A DNA stretch of 45,672 nt from Actinomycetes bacterium (GTDB lineage Bacteria; Actinomycetota; Acidimicrobiia; Acidimicrobiales; Acidimicrobiaceae), in assembly GCA_021799035.1 (NCBI GenBank), contig JAJZBG010000011.1:17024-62695 (forward strand), written 5' to 3'. Below the pieces are notes generated by a model that saw nothing but the letters and a program-made list of their open reading frames with translations, was not told where the DNA came from and did no database searches. Shown here piece after piece: positions 14,777 through 22,727 of the stretch. A program made the position numbers and the translations under genes. Numbering within the stretch: the stretch's first letter is position 1; each line of letters starts with the position of its first letter.

Positions 14777-16231
14777 ATGCATGTCACGGAGCTTCCAAGC
14801 AACATCCCCACCAAGCTTCTCATCGGAGGGGTGTGGAGAGAATCGAACGATTCCAGTTCCATCTCTGTAATCGATCCGGCAACGACTGAGTTGCTGGCCC
14901 AGGTAGCCAATGCAAACGTCGACGACGCGCGCGACGCCGTTGCGGCCGCATATGAAGCACAGCCCAAGTGGGAATCAGCAGCCCCAAGAGAGCGCGGCGA
15001 GGTTCTCCGCAAGGCCTTCGAGATCATGAGGTCCAGGTCGGAAGAGATCGCCCGAGTCATGGTGCTTGAAAACGGAAAGACGATCAGCGATGCAAGAAGC
15101 GAGGTAGCCTATGCAGCCGAATTTTTCAGGTGGTATTCAGAAGAGGCGGTACGCATCTCCGGCTCAATTAGTCGCGCACCGAGCGGGTCAAACGAGATCA
15201 TCGTGATGAGGAAGGCCATTGGAGTGGCAGTGCTTGTCACACCCTGGAACTTCCCGGCCGCAATGGCCACCCGCAAGATCGGGCCTGCGCTGGCTGCAGG
15301 ATGCTCCGTCATACTCAAGCCTGCTTCAGACACCCCCCTCACAGCTCTGATGCTGGGCCAGATTCTCGAGGAGGCCGGAGTCCCCGCTGGCGTGGTCAAC
15401 ATAATCCCCTCCAGCCATTCCTCCAAGGTCGTGTCAAATATTCTCCACGATCCGAGAGTGAGAAAGCTCTCCTTCACGGGATCAACGGAGGTAGGGCGGA
15501 CTCTTCTTGCCGAGGCGTCGGATAACATAATCAGCGCTTCGATGGAGCTGGGAGGCAACGCGCCATTCATAGTGTTTGCTGACGCAGATCTGGATGCAGC
15601 AGTCTCTGGTGCCATGCTTGCCAAGATGAGAAATGGGGGCGAGGCATGCACTGCGGCAAACCGATTTTACGTTCAGGCTCCTGCCGCCGAGGAATTCGTC
15701 CGCAAGCTGTCTGAAGCCATGAGTGCGCTAAGAATCGGGCCCGGGCTGGAGGAAGATACCCAACTGGGTCCTCTGATCAACGCTCCAGCAATAAAGAAAG
15801 TCCAGTCGCTTGTCGGAGAGGCTGTCGGAAGCGGCGCGAAGATACGGCTTGGCGGAAACGCCATTGACCGAAAAGGCTACTTCTTCCAAGCCACTGTTCT
15901 GGGAGAAGTCCCGCCTGGGTCAGAAATCCTCAAAGAGGAGATCTTTGGGCCAGTGGCTCCGATCGTACCGTTCGAGTCGGAAGATGAGGTGGTTGCCTTG
16001 GCAAATGACACCGACTACGGGCTTGTCTCGTACCTTTACACGGGAGATCTGAAACGAGGCATGCGCATGGCAGAGAGGCTGGAATGCGGCATGATTGGCC
16101 TCAACCGTGGACTCGTATCCGATCCTGCTGCGCCATTTGGAGGCGTGAAGCAAAGTGGACTTGGCCGCGAAGGAGGGCACGAGGGAGTGCTGGAATACAC
16201 CGAAACCAAGTACATTGCGACATCTTGGTGA
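14777..16231 (+). CDS. NAD(P)-dependent aldehyde dehydrogenase (succinate-semialdehyde type)
   Basis: 484 residues from the ATG at 14777, which has GTGAGG five bases upstream; the open frame begins ten codons earlier. The family landmarks are TPWNFP with the oxyanion Asn158, KPASDTP with the coenzyme Lys181, FTGSTEVG, ELGGNAPF with general base Glu257, and GGEACTAANR with nucleophile Cys291. It oxidises an aldehyde to the acid. The closest named group is GabD-like succinate-semialdehyde dehydrogenase, but benzaldehyde, vanillin and other aldehydes are handled by relatives. Adjacent to the aromatic locus, it could oxidise an aryl aldehyde feeding the CoA ligase. It is convergent with cydC. Confidence 0.9.
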   Translation: MHVTELPSNIPTKLLIGGVWRESNDSSSISVIDPATTELLAQVANANVDDARDAVAAAYEAQPKWESAAPRERGEVLRKAFEIMRSRSEEIARVMVLENGKTISDARSEVAYAAEFFRWYSEEAVRISGSISRAPSGSNEIIVMRKAIGVAVLVTPWNFPAAMATRKIGPALAAGCSVILKPASDTPLTALMLGQILEEAGVPAGVVNIIPSSHSSKVVSNILHDPRVRKLSFTGSTEVGRTLLAEASDNIISASMELGGNAPFIVFADADLDAAVSGAMLAKMRNGGEACTAANRFYVQAPAAEEFVRKLSEAMSALRIGPGLEEDTQLGPLINAPAIKKVQSLVGEAVGSGAKIRLGGNAIDRKGYFFQATVLGEVPPGSEILKEEIFGPVAPIVPFESEDEVVALANDTDYGLVSYLYTGDLKRGMRMAERLECGMIGLNRGLVSDPAAPFGGVKQSGLGREGGHEGVLEYTETKYIATSW

Positions 16232-16337
16232 GGGAAATCTGCACAACACGGTGCACCTGGCGCAGCCGTCGATTGTACATGGATGATTTTCTCCAAAACC
16301 GAACTGGGCTGTCCCATTAAAACTGCAGCGAGAGCTG

Positions 16338-17981
16338 CTAGCTGATTTCGATGACCTGGTCGAAGTACGCTTCCAAAGAGCGATCATGGGTTATCATGAC
16401 AACTGTTTTTCCTCCAAAAGCATTGAATACCGCTTCGACAACCTGTCTCGACGTTTTCTCATCGAGAGAAGCGGTGGGTTCATCCAGAATCACCGTGCCG
16501 AAGCCCCCGAGAAGCAGGCGCGCCAAGCCCAGCCGCTGGCATTCACCACCTGAAAGCTGGACGCCGAAGCCCCCAAGAAGCTGATCGAGACCTTCTGGAC
16601 GGTCAAGCAGGTAATCCAGCGAAACCTTTCCAAGGGCCTCAACCAACTGAGATTCCTGTGCGTTCAAGTTTGCCAGAGCAAGATTCGAGCGAAGAGAGGA
16701 CTCGAGAACTGCAGGACGCTCCGGCAAGAATCCAATCTCGTCAACAGGGCTGGGATGTCTAAGGCCAGGAGCAACCAGCGACACTTGCCCCGCACAAGGA
16801 CTGATGCACCCGAGCATTGCGTACGCCACTGAAGTCTTTCCAGACCCTGACTCCCCAACGATGGCGCACTTCGAACCGGAAGGGATCCGGAAATTCAAGG
16901 GTCCGATTTCCGCAACGGGACCTCGCTTGAGAATGACCCCGGAAAAACTGATTTCAATTGCCTTGCCGGTTGGCATGCAATCCTTCACGTCAGATTCAGA
17001 ACCTTCGACGGGAAGCTCCTCGATGCTCTGCAAATACCAGGGCGCCAAAGTTGAGCCTTGCACTACTGGTTGCACAATCTCAAATGCCGCAAGCGCCACC
17101 ACGGGCATCACTGCAACCAGGAGCACGCTGATCTCACCCCGTTCGGCCGCTTTAACTGACAGATAGCATACCGCCACGAAGACCGCCTGTGCAGCGAACA
17201 AGGCAAGGCCATTGTAATTTGCCGCTCGTTTGAGCCTTCGCGTGTCGCAAGTCTCGAGCTGCTCCGAAAGTTCGCCGAGCCTATGCAGCCGTGAGCCAAG
17301 CCTACCTGCAAGAAAGAGCTCCTCGGAGGAGCGGAGAACCTCTTCGCCCTCCTTCTCAAATGATACTCGTGCGAGGTAATGCTTGTGGGCGGCTGCCATG
17401 CCGAACCCTGCCAACGCGGTTGCTCCAGAAATGGCGAAGACGGCCAAAACTGAAAATAGGACTATCCCCGCTTGAGGTTGCACGATCAATCCAAATAGCA
17501 ACAATGACAATGCAGTTGCCACTAGGAGTACCAAAGGTCCAAGCAGCCTCAGCAGGAGATTCTGAACGTCATCCATTGATGATGAGACCTTCCCAATGAT
17601 CTCCCCGGAGCTGAAGCGAGTGGTCTCTTGAGGGAACATGGGAGCCAGAGCGCGGAACACAGCGATGCGTAGATGGGTCAACCCACCCAGGACAGCCGAA
17701 TGGGAGACTACCCGCTCCAGGTACCTAGACGCACTCTTGGATAACGCGAAGTACCTTGTGCCTGCCATCAAGACTCCGAGAGTCAGAATGGCCGGGCGAA
17801 GCGCAGCCTTTGAGATCAAATACACGGAAGTTGCCATCAAGCCGATCGACGAAAGGTATAGCGAGGTTCCGACACTGATATAACTCGTTAGACGCCACTT
17901 TTTCGACAAGATCGAGCCAATCATAAGTCCGATCACCTTGTTCCTATGGGCGCCAAACCTTTCAGCCATGGCTGGTTTCAC
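16338..17981 (-). CDS. cydC: Heterodimeric ABC exporter subunit CydC
   Basis: 547 residues with a six-helix transmembrane domain (about 1-310) and an ATPase domain. The Walker A is AIVGESGSGKTSVAY, the signature is LSGGECQRLGLARLLLGG, and the Walker B is TVILDEPTASLDE. In the CydDC complex this protein exports glutathione or cysteine to the cell exterior and is needed for cytochrome bd assembly. The gene overlaps cydD by 20 bp and is last in cydA-cydB-cydD-cydC. Many actinobacteria have cydD and cydC fused; here they are separate. The stop is at 16338, facing the aldehyde dehydrogenase across about 100 bp. Confidence 0.9.
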   Translation of the reverse strand: MKPAMAERFGAHRNKVIGLMIGSILSKKWRLTSYISVGTSLYLSSIGLMATSVYLISKAALRPAILTLGVLMAGTRYFALSKSASRYLERVVSHSAVLGGLTHLRIAVFRALAPMFPQETTRFSSGEIIGKVSSSMDDVQNLLLRLLGPLVLLVATALSLLLFGLIVQPQAGIVLFSVLAVFAISGATALAGFGMAAAHKHYLARVSFEKEGEEVLRSSEELFLAGRLGSRLHRLGELSEQLETCDTRRLKRAANYNGLALFAAQAVFVAVCYLSVKAAERGEISVLLVAVMPVVALAAFEIVQPVVQGSTLAPWYLQSIEELPVEGSESDVKDCMPTGKAIEISFSGVILKRGPVAEIGPLNFRIPSGSKCAIVGESGSGKTSVAYAMLGCISPCAGQVSLVAPGLRHPSPVDEIGFLPERPAVLESSLRSNLALANLNAQESQLVEALGKVSLDYLLDRPEGLDQLLGGFGVQLSGGECQRLGLARLLLGGFGTVILDEPTASLDEKTSRQVVEAVFNAFGGKTVVMITHDRSLEAYFDQVIEIS

Positions 17982-19692
17982 CGACTAGATTCGCCCGCGT
18001 CCTTTCAGTCGTCAGGTCGAGAAGTGCAGATGCCGTGTCTCGGAGTGGCTTGCGATGGGTGGCAAAGACCACAAGGCTCTCAGCCGAGTACTTTGTCACG
18101 TTGCTCCAAATCATGGCCTCGGTAGCTTCGTCAAGATGGGAGGTCGGTTCGTCCAATACGATGAGTGGTCGAGGCAAAATGATTGCCCTGGCAAGTGCTA
18201 CTCGCTGACGCTGTCCAGCCGACAAGGAACTGCTGATTTCTGGAATTCGATACTCTAGCCCTCCGGGAAGCTTGTCCACGAGATCCCGAAGCAAAGTAAC
18301 CTCTAGAACCTCCCCCCATCGGCCATTTCCCGGATCCTGACGTCCGAGCAAGATGTTATCGCGCAGGGTTGCCTCGAAGAACGTCGGATTCTGGGGCAAA
18401 TAGGAGACCCACCGGGAGAGTTCGGACTCCGAGAGGGTTCCCGGATCACGCCCACAGTAGCGCACCACCCCATCGATTGGCCTTTCCAACCCTACGAGCA
18501 CCCTGAGCACCGTGGTCTTCCCCCGGCCGCTCTCCCCCCATACACAGAGCCTATCGCCAGGGAAAAGCTCAAGTTGGAGGTCCTGCACCAGACGCAGCTC
18601 TCCCCTGGCAATACTTAGATGTTCTGCAGCGAGCTCGCCATTGCATCCACCCGGCCGTGACGACGCATTAGACGGTGTCCCCCTGTGCAGCGACCTGCCA
18701 GGCTTGCCGAGCTCCATCACGATTGAGTCCATTGCGATGCTCGCATCAACGGTGGCATGAAATTGAACAGATGCACTACGGATCGATAGGTAGAGCACCG
18801 GTGCGAGAATCAAAACAGTGACAGATGGGGCGACGGCTATTGAACCGTCCGCTAGCCGTATGCCGACGCCGACAGCAACAAGAGCTATCGCCACTGATGT
18901 CACAACTTCAAGCACCCCGATAGAGAGAAACGCCAGGTAAAGAGTGGACATGGTGTCTCTCTCCAGCCTGCGGGAAGCATCGCCAATGAGTATTTCTTGA
19001 CGCCTTAGTGCACTGATCCCTTTCAAAGTCGGAATCGCCAGGATAGATTCAACGAATTGGGACGAGAGACGCTCTAGTGCGCGCCACTTCTCCTTACTCC
19101 TGGCACCCGCGGTCCTTCCAAAGATGATCATTAACGGCGGTATGGCACTTAGAGTCACTAGCTCTGTGATGCCGGCTAGAGGATTTTCAATTGAAGTGTA
19201 CACAATCACGGTGATGGGAGCTATCACGGCATAGATTGCAGCCGGCACGAAACGAACAAGATATGTCTCTATCTCATTCATCCCCTTGGTCAAGACTAGA
19301 AGGGAAGCTGTCTGCGATTCATTGCTCTTCTCGCTTTGTCCCCGAAGTCCCGCCGCAGAAAGCAGTCGCGCGCGCAGCCTGATCTTCATGCCGCCGGCGA
19401 TCCGGACAAGGGCCCGATCCTGGCAATACCCCAGAGCAGCTACAAGAAATGATGCGATAAGAAGCTCGGATAGAAGACGAGTTGCATATGTTGCCCCAGA
19501 ATGGGAAAGGACTACGTGCGCAACAATCCTTCCGAAAAGGACCGCCTGGAAAACTTGGGCAACAAGAGCTGCAAGTTGAAAAGCCGCAGAGACAAAAAGC
19601 AAGAGGATCGACCCCGAGTCAAGCGCAATCAACCTTGGATCAAATGGGCGAGAAGCCATCTCAGCCGCGACTCCATAACGTGATTCCTTCAT
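17962..19692 (-). CDS. cydD: Heterodimeric ABC exporter subunit CydD
   Basis: 576 residues, with transmembrane helices in the first ~320 and an ATPase after them. The Walker A reads CVWGESGRGKTTVL, the signature SLSAGQRQRVALARAI, and the Walker B LIVLDEPTSHLDE. FVPAAIYAVIAPITVIVYT is characteristic of CydD transmembrane regions. It partners CydC. It begins 30 bp after cydB ends and its ATG at 19692 has GAGAG just upstream. The cytochrome bd operon context confirms the identity over a generic ABC exporter. Confidence 0.9.
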   Translation of the reverse strand: MKESRYGVAAEMASRPFDPRLIALDSGSILLLFVSAAFQLAALVAQVFQAVLFGRIVAHVVLSHSGATYATRLLSELLIASFLVAALGYCQDRALVRIAGGMKIRLRARLLSAAGLRGQSEKSNESQTASLLVLTKGMNEIETYLVRFVPAAIYAVIAPITVIVYTSIENPLAGITELVTLSAIPPLMIIFGRTAGARSKEKWRALERLSSQFVESILAIPTLKGISALRRQEILIGDASRRLERDTMSTLYLAFLSIGVLEVVTSVAIALVAVGVGIRLADGSIAVAPSVTVLILAPVLYLSIRSASVQFHATVDASIAMDSIVMELGKPGRSLHRGTPSNASSRPGGCNGELAAEHLSIARGELRLVQDLQLELFPGDRLCVWGESGRGKTTVLRVLVGLERPIDGVVRYCGRDPGTLSESELSRWVSYLPQNPTFFEATLRDNILLGRQDPGNGRWGEVLEVTLLRDLVDKLPGGLEYRIPEISSSLSAGQRQRVALARAIILPRPLIVLDEPTSHLDEATEAMIWSNVTKYSAESLVVFATHRKPLRDTASALLDLTTERTRANLVGETSHG

Positions 19693-19722
19693 CTCTCAAC
19701 AACACTTTCACCTCTAATCCCT

Positions 19723-20763
19723 CTACGAAGGGGGGCCTTCGGTCTGTGACGTGCTGGGTACGCTTAGTCTCTTTCTAAAGACGTGGTAGCTCCATGACTG
19801 GTAGAAGAGTACAAGAGGCGTGAAAACCGAGGCAACGATCGTCATGACGACAAGGGTGTAATGTTCAGAGGCAGTGCCAGCAATCGTCAGCGAGTAGCGG
19901 TTGGAGGTGCTCGATACTAGAACTCGCGGATAGAGATTCAAAAAAAGCGTCATTGTGATGGTTACAACGCTGGCCCCCAAGGTCAAGAACGCCCACCCAA
20001 AAAAGTTTTCCTGGGCCAGCACTACTGCCGCCACCGCAAGGACTAGCGCAGCCACCGGGACCACTCCTGGGACTATGCCAGTGTCGTGGATATGACTGGC
20101 ATTCAGATACGTCCATATCAGAAAGCCGAAGACTAAAGCTGCTGCAACTGGCACAAGCCTCTTGGCCACGAGTCCAGATCTTGAGCGGAGTCTGCCTGTA
20201 AGCTTCAGGGTGAGAAACAGAGAGCCTTGCGCGGCAAACATCGCCGCCGTGGTGATTCCGGTATATAGCGAATACGGGGTAATGAGCGAAAAGAAGTTTC
20301 CGGTGAATCTTCCGACTGAATCAATTGGAACCCCATGCACAAAGTCTCCGAAAGCAACCCCCCAAAGCACCGCAGGCAGCGCCGAACCTGCCACAATGGC
20401 TAAGTCCCAAATTCTGCGCCATCGAGGTGAATCGATCTTCCCTCGATACTCAAATGCCACACCTCGAAATATCAGTGCGGCAAGTATCACAAAAAGGGCG
20501 AGGTAAAAGCTCGAAAAGACGGTTGCGTACCAAACTGGGAAGGCCGCAAACGTAGCTCCACCCGCGACAAGCAGCCAAACCTCGTTGCCGTCCCATGTGG
20601 GGCCTATCGCATTTATCATCACTCGGCGCTCCACATTCGCTCTACCGATGACTGTGAGCAGCATTCCCACGCCGAAGTCGAAGCCCTCGAGAAAGAAGTA
20701 GCCAGACCACAAGACTGCAATCAGAAGAAACCATAAAATCTCAAGTGCACTGGGACTATCCAT
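19723..20763 (-). CDS. cydB: Cytochrome bd oxidase subunit II
   Basis: 346 residues and strongly hydrophobic, with eight to nine predicted membrane helices. The opening IAVLWSGYFFLEGFDFGVGML and the following GPTWDGNEVWLLVAGGATFAAFP are hallmark CydB segments. This subunit supports the haem-bearing subunit I in the quinol oxidase that reduces oxygen with high affinity. It begins only 8 bp after the cydA stop, so the two are cotranscribed and probably coupled. Confidence 0.95.
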   Translation of the reverse strand: MDSPSALEILWFLLIAVLWSGYFFLEGFDFGVGMLLTVIGRANVERRVMINAIGPTWDGNEVWLLVAGGATFAAFPVWYATVFSSFYLALFVILAALIFRGVAFEYRGKIDSPRWRRIWDLAIVAGSALPAVLWGVAFGDFVHGVPIDSVGRFTGNFFSLITPYSLYTGITTAAMFAAQGSLFLTLKLTGRLRSRSGLVAKRLVPVAAALVFGFLIWTYLNASHIHDTGIVPGVVPVAALVLAVAAVVLAQENFFGWAFLTLGASVVTITMTLFLNLYPRVLVSSTSNRYSLTIAGTASEHYTLVVMTIVASVFTPLVLFYQSWSYHVFRKRLSVPSTSQTEGPPS

Positions 20764-20771
20764 GTGTGCTC

Positions 20772-22145
20772 CTAGTAGACGAGCTCGGACTCGTGACCGG
20801 CACCAGGCTCTGGAGCAGAGATGTCGCGCTTCGAAAATCGCAACATCAAGACTCCGTCAACAGCTGCCAGAACGGTGTATATCAGCGTGAAGCCTGCAAG
20901 AGTAATGAAGACCGAAACCGAAGTGATTTGCGACACCCCGCTGGCCGTCTTCAAGAGGCCGTAGACTATCCAGGGCTGGCGGCCCATCTCCGTAAATATC
21001 CACCCCGTGGCGTTGGCAAGGAATGGAAGCGCCGCAACCCAAATTGACGCTCTAAGAAACCATCGCTGCCGCAGGAGAGTCTTCTTCCACATGTAGTACA
21101 GGCCAACCACAGAGAATAGGAGCATCACAATCCCGGCCCCCACCATGATCCGGAATGTCCAGTATGTTATCCACACTGCTGGGACATAGCTTCCCGCTCC
21201 GTACTGCTTGGCTTCGGAGGCCTGGACCTGGTTGATCCCTTCCACCTCCCCGTTCCACGAGTTGGTTGCTAGCACGGAAAGCAGGTGAGGAAGCCGGATC
21301 TGAAAGACAGGAACGCCCGAAAGGTTTCCTATGGTAAGCAGTGAGAATGACGCACCCGATTCCGTGTTGTACAGAGCTTCGGCTGCGGCCATCTTCATCG
21401 GTTGCTCTTTGGTCATCACCTGACCCTGCACATGTCCCACAAATGCGTTGAAGAACATCGAGAGAAACAATGTTACAATTCCAAATTTTGCTGCCGCGGC
21501 AAATGCCGGATTTGGACCTCGCTTGACTAGCTGATACCCGCTGACTGCCAGGATTACGGCCGCTGCTGTCGTGATCGCAGCGAGAATGGTATGAAAAAAC
21601 GACGTCAACAACGCAGGATTGGTCAGCAGGGCGAAGAAGTCGGTCATGACGGCCCTGTGGGTGGCTGGGTCGACGGTGTATCCCACTGGATGCTGCATGA
21701 ATGAGTTGGCCGCCAAAATGAAAAGTGCGGAGAATATGGTCCCAATGCTCACCATCCAGATCGAAAAAAGATGAAGCCGGGCAGAGATCCTGTCCTTTCC
21801 AAAAAGCCAAATTCCGAGAAATGTTGATTCAAGAAAGAATGCCAACAATCCCTCGATTGCCAAAGGCGCACCGAAAATGTTCCCGACAAAAATTGAATAA
21901 TCCGACCAGTTCATTCCGAACTGAAACTCCTGAACAATTCCTGTGACAACTCCGATTGCGAAGTTGATGGCAAACAAACGTGAAAAGAAGTCCAGCATGT
22001 CCTGGTATTTTGGATCCCTCGTGCGGTAGTGGGCGCTCTGCATGATAGCCAGGGCTAAAGCCAATCCGATGGTAAGAGGAACAAAGATGAAATGGTAGAT
22101 CGTTGTAATGCCGAATTGCCACCGAGAAAGCGCGAGTGGGCTCAC
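20772..22145 (-). CDS. cydA: Cytochrome bd oxidase subunit I
   Basis: 457 residues from the GTG at 22145, which has AGGGAGG closely upstream; the open frame continues 85 codons further but that part is not membrane-like and lacks a site. SRWQFGITTIYHF gives the haem b595 ligand His18. GIVQEFQFGMNWSDYS holds the conserved Glu segment. At 457 residues versus 522 in E. coli, it is of the short Q-loop type. The enzyme is a high-affinity quinol oxidase that allows respiration at low oxygen and resists some inhibitors. It is the first gene of cydABDC. Confidence 0.95.
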   Translation of the reverse strand: MSPLALSRWQFGITTIYHFIFVPLTIGLALALAIMQSAHYRTRDPKYQDMLDFFSRLFAINFAIGVVTGIVQEFQFGMNWSDYSIFVGNIFGAPLAIEGLLAFFLESTFLGIWLFGKDRISARLHLFSIWMVSIGTIFSALFILAANSFMQHPVGYTVDPATHRAVMTDFFALLTNPALLTSFFHTILAAITTAAAVILAVSGYQLVKRGPNPAFAAAAKFGIVTLFLSMFFNAFVGHVQGQVMTKEQPMKMAAAEALYNTESGASFSLLTIGNLSGVPVFQIRLPHLLSVLATNSWNGEVEGINQVQASEAKQYGAGSYVPAVWITYWTFRIMVGAGIVMLLFSVVGLYYMWKKTLLRQRWFLRASIWVAALPFLANATGWIFTEMGRQPWIVYGLLKTASGVSQITSVSVFITLAGFTLIYTVLAAVDGVLMLRFSKRDISAPEPGAGHESELVY

Positions 22146-22727
22146 GTACCCTCCCTTTGAAGCTGTGTGCCTAAAGAGTTCTGCGCCGCAACGACGCTCG
22201 CGCCCACATAGATTGCTCAGTACAACTAAGTGAATCTTAGAGTGGCAAGTGGAGCTAGTCAAAGGATACGCGCACCTAAAACACAAGCCCATCTCCAAGC
22301 CAAGGTTTTCGTGCTTGAGAAACGTTGTCCAAATCGCATTACAGCGGCTTAAGAAATAAGGCGCTGCCCTCAACTCTTGAGTTTGCTCTGAAAAAGTCAC
22401 ATCTACGCACAGCAGTCATGGATCAGCGCCAGCCCCCTGATTCCTACGACAGATACTGCTTATCACCACAGATTGTGGCCTATCGGCCAGAAGGAGGCAG
22501 CTTCACAGAATTTCGGTCCACTTCGCAATGACTAGCATTTTCCCAGTTCAAACGGGTATATTTGCGAGGATGCGACTTCATTTTGATCTGGTCACCCTTG
22601 CGTTCAACTGCTTGTGATTGCTAAAGTGACCTTAAACACAAACGCTTCCTGAGTGAATAACTCAGTTCAAAAGGTCATATGACTGCCAAGCAGTAAACAA
22701 TTAACCGACGATTAGGGAGAGACTCTT
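22146..22727. other. Divergent control region between cydA and the sucrose-phosphate synthase gene
   Basis: No gene is supported in these 582 bases. The stretch holds the leaders of two divergent genes. Near cydA there is an inverted repeat CTAAG-TGAAT-CTTAG at 22226-22240. Near the synthase there is CTGAGT-GAATA-ACTCAG at 22649-22665 and GTCATATGAC at 22674-22683. Confidence 0.6.
22649..22683. promoter_or_regulatory. Paired palindromes upstream of the sucrose-phosphate synthase gene
   Basis: CTGAGT at 22649-22654 and ACTCAG at 22660-22665 form a perfect 6-bp inverted repeat around 5 bases. Nine bases later GTCATATGAC is a perfect 10-bp palindrome. Both lie 30-65 bases upstream of the ribosome site at 22714. 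They look like operators, but no regulator is identified. Confidence 0.4.

Noticed and set aside
22146-22400. N-terminal extension of CydA
   Set aside because: The residues are not membrane-like, and a strong ribosome site supports the GTG at 22145, placing the haem ligand at residue 18 as expected.
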